Positions 1 through 11,360 of a DNA stretch of 50,497 nt are shown here, in pieces. How positions within the stretch are numbered: the stretch's first letter is position 1; each line of letters starts with the position of its first letter. Where the stretch lies: assembly GCA_003222675.1 (NCBI GenBank), contig QHWT01000050.1:1-50497 (forward strand). Direction: 5' to 3'. Origin of the DNA: Acidobacteriota bacterium (GTDB taxonomy: Bacteria; Acidobacteriota; Vicinamibacteria; Vicinamibacterales; 2-12-FULL-66-21). The notes beneath the pieces were generated by a model. It saw only the letters and a program-made list of their open reading frames with translations, did not search any database and had not been told where the DNA came from. The position numbers and the translations under genes were made by a program.

Positions 1-207
1 GGCGGCCAGGCTGTTCGCGGTGGAAAGGTGTATGGGCGTTGGCCCGGGCTTGCGCCGGAACAGCGTTACGACGGACGCGATCTCGCGGTCACGACCGACT
101 TCCGCAGCGTCTTCACCGACGCCGTGCGCGGCCATCTCGGCGTCACGGACACGGCGACGATCTTCCCAGGCTTCAAGAGCTCAGCGCCGCTCGGATTCCT
201 TGCGTGA
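1..207 (+). CDS. DUF1501 family protein, C-terminal fragment
   Basis: This is the 3' end of a gene that begins before the window; frame 1 is open from the first base to a TGA at 205-207, giving 68 residues. The stretch GGKVYGRWPGL, followed by DLAVTTDFRSVF and the ending IFPGF, matches how I remember DUF1501 proteins ending (alkaline-phosphatase-like fold, usually exported by the Tat pathway and often encoded beside DUF1800 genes). Substrate and role are not known for the family. A small membrane protein gene follows after 25 bp on the same strand. The N-terminal export signal and any metal ligands lie outside the window. Confidence 0.75.
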   Translation, partial: GGQAVRGGKVYGRWPGLAPEQRYDGRDLAVTTDFRSVFTDAVRGHLGVTDTATIFPGFKSSAPLGFLA

Positions 208-232
208 TAGTGTAGGGCGTCCTCGGCACGTC

Positions 233-493
233 ATGGACGCTGAAGCCGCGCCACTGGTCGTCTGGGCGGCGATGATCGTGATCTTTCTGGTCATCGTCGG
301 CGTGTCCGCGTATCAGAACCGCGGCGGACGCCGGTCGTCGGTGAGCATCGGTCCCGCCGCTTCCGGCGCCATCTACGATCTTCTCAATCAGGACAAGCGA
401 AACGCGATCGAGCTCATTGTTGAAGAAAAGGCCGGCGCCCGCGATCCGGAGACAGCCGATGACATGGTGAAACCACCCGATGCGCATCGATGA
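233..493 (+). CDS. Small single-span membrane protein, function unknown
   Basis: This 86-residue protein starts at ATG 233, with MDAEAAPLVVWAAMIVIF. It has one hydrophobic segment at about residues 6-25, then a basic linker (YQNRGGRRSS) and a soluble tail containing IYDLLNQDKRNAIELIVEE. The tail looks like a short helical cytoplasmic motif. The reading frame is open further upstream, but that part overlaps the DUF1501 gene in another frame and has no coding character, so I chose the ATG after the DUF1501 stop. It overlaps the next gene by 14 bp, which suggests coupled translation with the PLP enzyme. I do not recognise a named family; a membrane-anchored accessory protein is only a guess. Confidence 0.6.
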   Translation: MDAEAAPLVVWAAMIVIFLVIVGVSAYQNRGGRRSSVSIGPAASGAIYDLLNQDKRNAIELIVEEKAGARDPETADDMVKPPDAHR

Positions 494-1595
494 CCTGCAG
501 ACGCCCGCCGTACTGATCGAATCATCACGCCTGAAGCGCAATCTCGATCGAATGCAGGCGGCGGTGACCGCGCGGGGCCGGCGACTTCGGCCCCACGCCA
601 AGACCCACAAATCGCCGCTCGTGGCCGAGATGCAGATCGCCCGCGGCGCCGTCGGGATCTGTTGCGCGAAGCTCGGCGAGGCGGAGGTGTTCGCCGACGC
701 CGGTATCATGGACATCCGGCTGCCGTATCCGCTGAACCCCGTCAATGCCGATCGCGTCCTCGCGCTCGCTGATCGCGTCGCGTTCTCCTTCATCGTGGAC
801 GATGAGGGCGTGGCGCGCGCGTGGTCGGACATCGCCCGCCGCGCCGGGCGGCGGCTCGACGTGCTGATCAAGGTCGACGTGGGGTTTCACCGGTGTGGTA
901 TCGATCCAAACGCGGGTGACGCGCCGTCAATCGTGCGGGAGGTGGCCGCGCTCCCGGGGCTGCGGTTCAAGGGGCTGCTGAGTCACGCAGGCCACGCATA
1001 TGGCGCGAGCTCCGATGCGGAGGTGGAAGCCATCGCGTGCGCGGAGGCGCGTATGCTCCGCGGTCTCGCGTCGCTATCCGGGGTTGTGTGCGAGGAGTTG
1101 AGCGTAGGTGCAACGCCAACGGCGCGGTTCTCGATTCATCAGGAGGGCGTTACAGAGCTTCGCCCCGGCAACTACGCGTACTACGACCGCATGCAGGTGG
1201 CGGTGGGGTCCGCGACCTGGGACGACTGCGCGCTCACCGTGCTGGCGCGCGTGGTAAGCCGTCCCGCGACCGATCGGATCATTTTTGACAGTGGCAGCAA
1301 GACCTTGACGTCGGACGCGGTGAAGGGCAGAGGGAACACCGCTGGACACGGGGCGGTGCTCGAGGAGGTGCACGGCTCGCGGCCCGACGACTCGCTGTTG
1401 ATCGAGCGCTTGTCGGAAGAGCATGCGACGGTTCGTATCGCGAGCGGTACGTCGCGGCTCGCGATCGGCGATCTGGTCCGGATCATTCCGAACCACTCGT
1501 GCGTCGTCTCGAACATGGTCGATACGGTGTGGCTCGTGGACGGCGACGTGGTGGTCGATCGTCTGCCGGTAGCGGCGCGCGGGCGGATCACATAA
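480..1595 (+). CDS. D-serine dehydratase / D-threonine aldolase-like PLP enzyme
   Basis: A 371-residue fold-type III PLP enzyme with an alanine racemase-like N-terminal barrel. The motif RPHAKTHKS near residues 37-45 is the cofactor site, with Lys41 the likely Schiff-base lysine. The C-terminal PNHSC segment supplies the His and Cys expected to bind the active-site zinc in DSD1-type enzymes. The family removes ammonia from D-serine or cleaves D-3-hydroxy amino acids; the exact substrate cannot be read from the sequence. ATG 480 is used and lies inside the preceding small gene. It is followed by a tandem repeat and then a BMC shell gene. Length is normal for the family. Confidence 0.82.
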   Translation: MRIDDLQTPAVLIESSRLKRNLDRMQAAVTARGRRLRPHAKTHKSPLVAEMQIARGAVGICCAKLGEAEVFADAGIMDIRLPYPLNPVNADRVLALADRVAFSFIVDDEGVARAWSDIARRAGRRLDVLIKVDVGFHRCGIDPNAGDAPSIVREVAALPGLRFKGLLSHAGHAYGASSDAEVEAIACAEARMLRGLASLSGVVCEELSVGATPTARFSIHQEGVTELRPGNYAYYDRMQVAVGSATWDDCALTVLARVVSRPATDRIIFDSGSKTLTSDAVKGRGNTAGHGAVLEEVHGSRPDDSLLIERLSEEHATVRIASGTSRLAIGDLVRIIPNHSCVVSNMVDTVWLVDGDVVVDRLPVAARGRIT

Positions 1596-1603
1596 AATCA
1601 ACC

Positions 1604-1699
1604 ACGGATCACACGGATCACACGGATCACACGGATCCCACGGATCACACGGATCTCAGACCTCAGACCTCGGACCTCGGACCTCGGACCTCGGACCTC
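1604..1699. repeat. Tandem repeats: six 9-mers then six 7-mers
   Basis: Positions 1604-1657 hold six copies of ACGGATCAC (two copies with one change each). Positions 1658-1699 hold six copies of RGACCTC. The 7-mer array ends seven bases before the start codon of the BMC-H gene and so forms its leader. There is no room for a normal ribosome binding site apart from the repeat itself. The same 9-mer family recurs at 49965-50009. Confidence 0.9.
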
Positions 1700-1706
1700 G
1701 AAGCAT

Positions 1707-1994
1707 ATGGCGAGAGACCTGCCCGGTGAAGCGCTCGGCCTCGTGGAAACGCGCGGTTTGGTCGGCATGATCGAAGCGGCCGACGCCATGGTGAAGACGG
1801 CGAACGTCGTCTTTGTCGGCTGGCAGAAAGTGGATGCGGGACTGGTGACCGCGATCGTGCGCGGCGACGTGGCGTCGGTGAAGGCTGCGACCGATGCGGG
1901 CGCCGCGGCGGCGCGACGTGTCGGCGAGCTCGTCGGCGTGCACGTGATCGCCCGCCCCGCCGACGGTCTCGATAAGATCTTTCCTATAGGGTGA
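1707..1994 (+). CDS. BMC-H bacterial microcompartment shell protein
   Basis: A 95-residue single BMC domain. [18 protein letters not shown] is the hallmark N-terminus of PduA/EutM/CcmK-type hexameric shell proteins, and the C-terminal half ([13 protein letters not shown], then GVHVIARP) completes the fold. Such proteins tile the shell of enzyme-containing compartments, and the hexamer pore passes small metabolites. The pore-loop residues that would suggest a substrate are not diagnostic here. No BMC-P pentamer, signature enzyme or second shell gene is visible in the window, so it is solitary. The upstream PLP enzyme could be a cargo or merely a neighbour. The 5' flank is a heptamer repeat rather than a clear Shine-Dalgarno site. 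Confidence 0.88.
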   Translation: MARDLPGEALGLVETRGLVGMIEAADAMVKTANVVFVGWQKVDAGLVTAIVRGDVASVKAATDAGAAAARRVGELVGVHVIARPADGLDKIFPIG

Positions 1995-2015
1995 TCGCTC
2001 TAGTCAATCTGGTGG

Positions 2016-2033
2016 CTTCCGCCTTCAGGCGGA
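2016..2033 (-). terminator. Hairpin carrying the phhB stop codon in its loop
   Basis: Read on the minus strand, TCCGCC-TGAA-GGCGGA folds into a 6-bp stem. The TGA in the loop is the stop codon of the pterin dehydratase gene. The same element with a longer stem ends malQ at 37255-37274. No T-run follows, so it may protect RNA ends rather than act as a strong intrinsic terminator. Confidence 0.5.
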
Positions 2034-2324
2034 TTTCAGCATCGCGGATGCCAGCCCGTCGGCGATTCGCGCCCCATCGAAATCCTTCTCGGTGAGCCCG
2101 CCCTGGCTGTGCGTGCTGTAGGTCAGCGTCACGCGCTTATAGCTGACGAGGATGTCGGGGTGATGATCGGCGCCTTCAGCGTCGAAGGCCAGACGGGTGA
2201 CGAAGGCAATCGCGTCAGGAAACGAGCGGAACTCGAACTGTCGGCTGATCGCGTTGCCGCGCAGTCCCCATCCTTTTAGATCCGCGACCCGCCGTTCGAC
2301 CTCTGCCGCATCCAACTTCGCCAT
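2025..2324 (-). CDS. phhB: Pterin-4a-carbinolamine dehydratase
   Basis: A 99-residue protein of the PCD/DCoH family, which dehydrates 4a-hydroxytetrahydropterin after aromatic amino acid hydroxylation. The motifs FPDAIAFVTRLAFDAE, ADHHPDI and YKRVTLTYSTHSQGGLT carry the conserved His pair and the later His of the active site. I use ATG 2324 (MAKLDAAEV). A longer reading from GTG 2357 would add eleven residues, seven of them (MSVPVSG) encoded by the dispersed 21-bp repeat, so it is unlikely to be native. No aromatic amino acid hydroxylase is in the window. The gene is convergent with the BMC-H gene. Confidence 0.88.
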   Translation of the reverse strand: MAKLDAAEVERRVADLKGWGLRGNAISRQFEFRSFPDAIAFVTRLAFDAEGADHHPDILVSYKRVTLTYSTHSQGGLTEKDFDGARIADGLASAMLKSA

Positions 2325-2340
2325 CCGCTGAGCATACCCA

Positions 2341-2410
2341 GAAACGGGGACACTCACACTTAATCCCGCACGTGAACAGTCGACGTAAGAACTGTGACTG
2401 TCACCGTTTC
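2341..2410. repeat. Inverted pair of the dispersed 21-bp element
   Basis: A minus-oriented copy (2341-2361, beginning GAAACGGGGACACTC) and a plus-oriented copy (2390-2410, beginning AACTGTGACTGTC) face each other across a 28-bp spacer. The pair can fold into a long imperfect hairpin, like a REPIN. It lies between the divergent phhB and tetR genes. See the RAYT gene at 10421-11119 for the likely mobilising enzyme. Confidence 0.85.
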
Positions 2411-2433
2411 GGAACCTGCCGCTGGTGCTTCGC

Positions 2434-2481
2434 GTCTAACGGTGTTAGACTAGTGAACACCGTTCAGTTCAACCGGTTGAA
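2434..2481. promoter_or_regulatory. Probable TetR operator region with three overlapping palindromes
   Basis: GTCTAAC-GGT-GTTAGAC is a perfect inverted repeat at 2434-2450. AACGGTGTT and AACACCGTT form a second perfect pair spanning 2438-2464. TTCAACCGGTTGAA is a perfect 14-bp palindrome at 2468-2481. All lie 30-75 bp before the tetR start, the usual place for autoregulation of an efflux operon. That these bind this TetR is inference. Confidence 0.65.
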
Positions 2482-2509
2482 AAGCCGTAAATCGCAGGAA
2501 ACACAGCCA

Positions 2510-3184
2510 TTGGGCGTCAAGGAACGACAGGAACGTGATCGCGAGGCCGTCGCCCGCGCGATTCTGGATGCCGCGCGCGATCTCTTCGTCAGCCATGGCT
2601 ACCACAACGTCTCGATTCGGAAGATTGCCGGGCGCATCGAGTACAGCCCCGCGGCCATCTACAGCTACTTCCCCAGCAAGGACGACATCTTCTTCGCGCT
2701 CGCGGAGGAAGGTTTCCGGCTGCTGGCCTCCTCGGGCACCGAGCCGCCCGCCAGCGGCGATCTACTCGACGAAATCCGCTCGATGTTCTGGCACTACTAC
2801 GCGTTCAGCAAGACGCATCCCGAGTACTTCGCGCTGATGTTCATCGACCGCACGGTGCCGCGCATCAGCCGCGACTGGCACGGCTTCGAGTTCGTCGCCG
2901 CCATGAAGCAGCAGCTTCACGATCGCATCCAGCGCGCGATCGAGAGCGGCGCGTTTCCATCCGGGACATCGCCCCACGCGGTGTTCCGCATCCTGCTGAC
3001 GGCTCTGCACGGCGCTGCCACGCTGCGGATCTGCGATCGCATGGAGCGTGGTGAAGACGCCGACCTGCTCGCGCGCGCGACGCTGGACGCGGCAATCCAG
3101 GGACTCCGCGCCGGATCCGGCGTCAATTGCCAGTTGTCCGAGTGTGTTGACAGCGAAGCGAGGGCCGACCGTCATGATTCGTAA
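2510..3184 (+). CDS. TetR/AcrR family transcriptional regulator
   Basis: A 224-residue repressor. The N-terminal helix-turn-helix spans about residues 15-60: ILDAARDLFVSHGYHNVSI, then the recognition part SPAAIYSYFPSKDDIFFAL. The C-terminal ligand and dimer domain includes FWHYYAFSKTHPEYFALMF. I chose TTG 2510 because CAGGAA lies about ten bases upstream and the HTH follows at the usual distance. The frame is open back to 2372, but that stretch is repeat and operator DNA. The gene overlaps the adaptor gene by 11 bp, so it is most likely the local repressor of the efflux operon, acting on the palindromes just upstream. Confidence 0.85.
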   Translation: MGVKERQERDREAVARAILDAARDLFVSHGYHNVSIRKIAGRIEYSPAAIYSYFPSKDDIFFALAEEGFRLLASSGTEPPASGDLLDEIRSMFWHYYAFSKTHPEYFALMFIDRTVPRISRDWHGFEFVAAMKQQLHDRIQRAIESGAFPSGTSPHAVFRILLTALHGAATLRICDRMERGEDADLLARATLDAAIQGLRAGSGVNCQLSECVDSEARADRHDS

Positions 3185-4409
3185 GGTGTTCATATCCGCG
3201 TTCATCAGCAGTGCCGCGATTGCCGCGCTGCTGTCGATGGGATGCTCCGCTCAGCCGACGAGCGCCGCCGAGCCCGCTGCACCCCTTCCAGTGGCAGTCA
3301 GGGTGACTGCCGTCCAGTCACAGGCCATCGACCGTTTCCTCCGCGTCACAGGATCGCTGGCGGCCGACGAACAGGCCGAAGTCGCCGCCGAAACCGGCGG
3401 ACGCGTGATTGCCACGCCGGTCGAGCGGGGAACGCGTGTCTCCGCCGGAGCTGTCTTGATTCGTGTGTCGGGCGAGGAGGCGGACGCGTCGCTTCGCGAG
3501 GCAGACGCCAACGCCGCGCAGATCGAAGCGCGACTCGGCCTCATGCCCGGCCAGCCATTCGATCCCGCGCGCGTTCCGGAAGTCTTGAACGCGAAAGCGT
3601 CGCTCGACTGGGCTGAGGCGGATTTCAACCGCATCAAGGCGCTCCTCGATCAGAAGGTCGTGTCGCAGAGCGAGTTCGATCAGAAGCAGACGCAAATGCA
3701 GGCCGCGCGGCAGCAGTACCAGACGGCACAGAACGCCGCGCAGCAATCGTATCGGTCGCTCCAGGCGGCGCGTGCACGCGTCGACCTCGCGCGCAAGACC
3801 GCGGCAGACACGGTCGTGAAGGCGCCGTTCGCCGGCCTCGTCGCCGAGCGCGTCGTGAGCAAGGGGGACTATGTCACGCGCGGCACGAAAGTCGCGACGG
3901 TCGTTCGAATCGATCCGCTGCGCGTCGAGCTCACCGTTCCCGAACAGTACGTGTCGCAGGTGAAGGCAGGACAAGCCGTCAAGCTGACGGTGGACGCGTA
4001 CGCGGGCGAAACATTCGCCGCGAACGTGCGCTTCGTCTCGCCGGCGCTGAAGGCCGACCAGCGCGCGCTCACCGTAGAAGCAATCGCGCCGAATCGCGAC
4101 GGCCGGCTGAAGCCGGGGCTGTTCGCCACCGCCTTCGTGCAGCAGCCGGCGGCCGCGCCAGCGCTGCTCGTGCCGTCATCAGCCGTCGAAACCCTCGCGG
4201 GGACGAGCCGCGTCTACGTCGTCAAGGGCGAGAGGGCCCGACGATCGCGTCGAGATCACGTCTGGCCTCGCGGCGGGGGAAACCGTCGCCGTGAATCCGC
4301 GCGGGAAGCTGGCCGATGGCACCCGCCTTCAGATCGAAAAACCACGGAACGATACGGAATAGCCGGCAAGTCCGTCTGGTTCCGTGTGCATCGCTGGTGT
4401 GAGAGCTAA
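3174..4409 (+). CDS. RND efflux membrane fusion protein, C-terminus frameshifted
   Basis: A periplasmic adaptor (HlyD/AcrA type), 411 residues as read. It has an N-terminal lipoprotein-like signal (LLSMGCSAQ, lipobox Cys at residue 23), a lipoyl/hairpin region with a long Gln/Ala-rich coiled coil (around residues 140-200) and a beta-barrel segment. After VYVVKGER (about position 4235) the frame becomes basic nonsense ending at 4409. The genuine family ending ([19 protein letters not shown], then [12 protein letters not shown]) is present one frame over from 4240 to a TAG at 4360-4362. About a dozen expected residues also seem to be missing at the junction, so this looks like a deletion plus frameshift, or an assembly error. 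It would lose the membrane-proximal domain that contacts the pump. ATG 3174 overlaps tetR. Confidence 0.8.
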   Translation: MIRKVFISAFISSAAIAALLSMGCSAQPTSAAEPAAPLPVAVRVTAVQSQAIDRFLRVTGSLAADEQAEVAAETGGRVIATPVERGTRVSAGAVLIRVSGEEADASLREADANAAQIEARLGLMPGQPFDPARVPEVLNAKASLDWAEADFNRIKALLDQKVVSQSEFDQKQTQMQAARQQYQTAQNAAQQSYRSLQAARARVDLARKTAADTVVKAPFAGLVAERVVSKGDYVTRGTKVATVVRIDPLRVELTVPEQYVSQVKAGQAVKLTVDAYAGETFAANVRFVSPALKADQRALTVEAIAPNRDGRLKPGLFATAFVQQPAAAPALLVPSSAVETLAGTSRVYVVKGERARRSRRDHVWPRGGGNRRRESAREAGRWHPPSDRKTTERYGIAGKSVWFRVHRWCES

Positions 4410-4420
4410 CAGGATCGTCT

Positions 4421-9214
<4,794 letters not shown>

Positions 9215-9229
9215 AGGATCGGACCGAGG

Positions 9230-10330
9230 TCAGACTCCGCGGAAGAACCGATTCGGGTGCAGCACAGCGAATGCCGGGTCGCGCTTTTCATCGACGATCC
9301 AGTCGGCGATGAGACGCGCCGTCAGCGGAGCGAGCAGCACGCCGTTGCGATAATGCCCGGACGCATGAATGAGTCCGGGCATCCTTTCATCCGGCCCGAG
9401 CACAGGCAAATCGTCGGGTGCCGCGGGCCGCAACCCCACGTTCACACTCAGGAACGTCGCGCCCCATCCGCCCGGCAGCAGGTCGCACGCGGCATCGAGC
9501 AGATCGCGGACGCCGGCGGCCGTCGCGCGTTCATCAAAGCCGACATCCTCGACTGTTGCTCCCACCAGCAGCGATCCATCGGTCCGCGGAACGATGTAGC
9601 ACTCGGGTCCCCAGATGATCGTCTCGATAGGATGGCCGCGCCAGCCGAGGTGAAGCAGCTGGCCGCGAACGGGGCGTAATGGAGGGATGCTGGAACCCGC
9701 GACATCAATGTCAGAGCCCCACGCGCCCGCCGCCAGCACGACGCTGCGCGCGGTCAGCGCGCCGGTCGACGTGATCACACGCAGGACGTCCCCACCGCGC
9801 TCGATGCGCGTCGCGCGCGTGCGGTGAAATGCGGCGCCGCCCTTGACGGCCGCCGCGGCCTGCGCTGCGGTCAGTTGTCGCGCCGCAACGTATCCATGCG
9901 TCGGCGTGAAGAGCGCGCCCGCAATGCTGCCGAGCGCCGGATGGCGCGCGCGCGCATCGGCAGGGTCGAGCCACGTCCGCGTGACGCCGGCGTCACGCGC
10001 GCTGGTCGCCCGCAGTTGGGCCGCGTGGTCCGCGTCGAGCGCGATCTCCAGCGTTCCAACGCGCCGGTACTCGACATCGAGGCCCGCGTCGCGCGTCAGG
10101 CGCGCGACCCACTCGTCGTAGAGGGCGAGGCTGCGGATCCCGAGATCGAGCAGCGGCCCGTTCTCGTGTCCCTCAACGTATGGCGCGAGCATGCCGGCCG
10201 AGGCCTGGGTCGCCCGGCCACCGGCGTCGCGCTCGTCTATCACGGTGCAGGCGACGCCCCGCGCCGTCAGCTCGCAGGCCACCGCCGTCCCGATGACGCC
10301 AGCGCCCACGATCAGAACGGGGACACTCAC
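9230..10330 (-). CDS. thiO: Glycine oxidase-like FAD enzyme (ThiO)
   Basis: A flavoenzyme of the DAO/ThiO family, about 366 residues. It oxidises glycine to an imine for thiamine thiazole synthesis, or acts on related amines. The FAD-binding GAGVIG motif comes immediately after the start, then ERDAGGRATQASAGMLAP. RPVRGQLLHL and the C-terminal GLRPAAPDDLPVLGP with SGHYRNGVLLAPLTA are typical ThiO segments. The first codons are encoded by the dispersed 21-bp element: GTG 10330 (MSVPVLIVGAG) is my choice, TTG 10342 is the alternative, and no start lies inside the conserved domain. No other thi genes are near. It is convergent with the RND gene. Confidence 0.85.
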   Translation of the reverse strand: MSVPVLIVGAGVIGTAVACELTARGVACTVIDERDAGGRATQASAGMLAPYVEGHENGPLLDLGIRSLALYDEWVARLTRDAGLDVEYRRVGTLEIALDADHAAQLRATSARDAGVTRTWLDPADARARHPALGSIAGALFTPTHGYVAARQLTAAQAAAAVKGGAAFHRTRATRIERGGDVLRVITSTGALTARSVVLAAGAWGSDIDVAGSSIPPLRPVRGQLLHLGWRGHPIETIIWGPECYIVPRTDGSLLVGATVEDVGFDERATAAGVRDLLDAACDLLPGGWGATFLSVNVGLRPAAPDDLPVLGPDERMPGLIHASGHYRNGVLLAPLTARLIADWIVDEKRDPAFAVLHPNRFFRGV

Positions 10331-10384
10331 AGTTCTTCCCAATTGCGGACGGTCATACTTGTGAAAGTGTGACAGTCACAGTTC
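10316..10384. repeat. Two copies of the 21-bp element, 5' of thiO
   Basis: A minus-oriented copy at 10316-10334 lacks one base of the usual AAA and reads directly into the thiO coding sequence. A second, shorter plus-oriented copy lies at 10365-10384 (AAGTGTGACAGTCACAGTTC). They form the left border of the RAYT neighbourhood. Confidence 0.8.
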
Positions 10385-10420
10385 AGACAATCCGTTCGCA
10401 CGCGTCGGACACATCAACGT

Positions 10421-11119
10421 TCAGGTGCGAATCTCCACAGGTTTCAAGATCTTAGCGCGAGTCAACGGACGATGGGGTTCATTGAGCGTGTGCTCCAGAC
10501 CGAGATTCTCACAGACGTCCTCCACCCAACGGTTGCTGCCGTACGGACGGCCTCTGCGGATCGACAGGCGAATGCGGTCGAGATCATCCTGAGACATCAC
10601 GGTTTGAAGGTATTCCGTCCAAAACGACGTGCGGGGAAGTGGCCATTCCGAGAGCGGCGGACGCTCCGGGTGGTTCGCCAATCGCGATGCGCTGCTCCAT
10701 GGCCAGTCACTGGCTTTGCTGACGAGAGCGGCTCGTTGCGCATTGCTCTCCACGTATCGCAGAACGTTCAGCAAGTACCGCGCGTCGCCGATCACAAAGT
10801 TCTTGAACCGCCCCTGATACAGGTGGCCGCGTCCAATCGTGTTGTGAATGCGTTGATGTTGCCGAACGTGCGCATTGAGCAGAAGGCGCATGTACGCAGA
10901 AACATCCTCCCCGTGCGCCGCGCGAAGGACAAAATGAAAGTGCGTGGGCATCAGATTATAGGCGAACAGGTCAACGTCGACGCGCTCCGCGGTCTTGCGC
11001 ATCAGCGAGAGAAACCGCAGATAATCATCGACTTCTGGAAACAGGAGCTTTCGATCGTTCGCGCGGTTCAACACGTGCTGCGCGTAGCCGTCCGGCGAGA
11101 CACGACGATGTCGAGACAT
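10421..11119 (-). CDS. REP-associated tyrosine transposase (RAYT, Y1 HUH family)
   Basis: A 232-residue single-strand DNA transposase of the TnpA-REP family. The HUH metal-binding motif is in LMPTHFHFVLR. The family motif GHLYQGRFKNF and the catalytic tyrosine region LNVLRYVESNAQRA follow. The start ATG 11119 begins MSRHRRVSPDGYAQHVLNR, the normal N-terminus; the frame is open further upstream only because of repeat DNA. The gene appears intact. It is flanked by two copies of the 21-bp element on one side and four on the other, the usual setting for a domesticated or semi-mobile RAYT. Family members bind and cut REP hairpins; here that would be the 21-bp element. Confidence 0.93.
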   Translation of the reverse strand: MSRHRRVSPDGYAQHVLNRANDRKLLFPEVDDYLRFLSLMRKTAERVDVDLFAYNLMPTHFHFVLRAAHGEDVSAYMRLLLNAHVRQHQRIHNTIGRGHLYQGRFKNFVIGDARYLLNVLRYVESNAQRAALVSKASDWPWSSASRLANHPERPPLSEWPLPRTSFWTEYLQTVMSQDDLDRIRLSIRRGRPYGSNRWVEDVCENLGLEHTLNEPHRPLTRAKILKPVEIRT

Positions 11120-11196
11120 AGGGAGGCCCAACAGGGCTTCATGTCTCGTGCCGTCGTCGCGAACGGTGACCGCGACGGGTCGATGGACGGTGCACG

Positions 11197-11356
11197 AACG
11201 GTGACAGTCACAGTTCGAGAGATCCGGTCGCGAGAAAAGTGTGAGTGTCACCCTTTCGGTCGCGCGTTCGTCCGGAGGTGGGAACGAACTGTGAGTGTCA
11301 CCCTTTCGGCAGCACGGTTGTCCGGATGCGGGACGAAGTGTGAGTGTCCCCGTTTC
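11197..11356. repeat. Four copies of the 21-bp element beside the RAYT gene
   Basis: Copies: 11197-11216 (minus orientation), 11237-11257, 11287-11307 and 11336-11356 (plus orientation). The last three are direct repeats spaced 49-50 bp apart, start to start. All share the core TGTGASTGTC. The spacers between them are also alike (GTTCGTCCGGA and GGTTGTCCGGA), so the unit that duplicated was about 50 bp long. Confidence 0.9.
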
Positions 11357-11360
11357 GGGG

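Noticed and set aside
2325-2357. Eleven-residue N-terminal extension of PhhB
   Set aside because: Its first codons (MSVPVSG) are the 21-bp repeat, and a normal ATG start follows.
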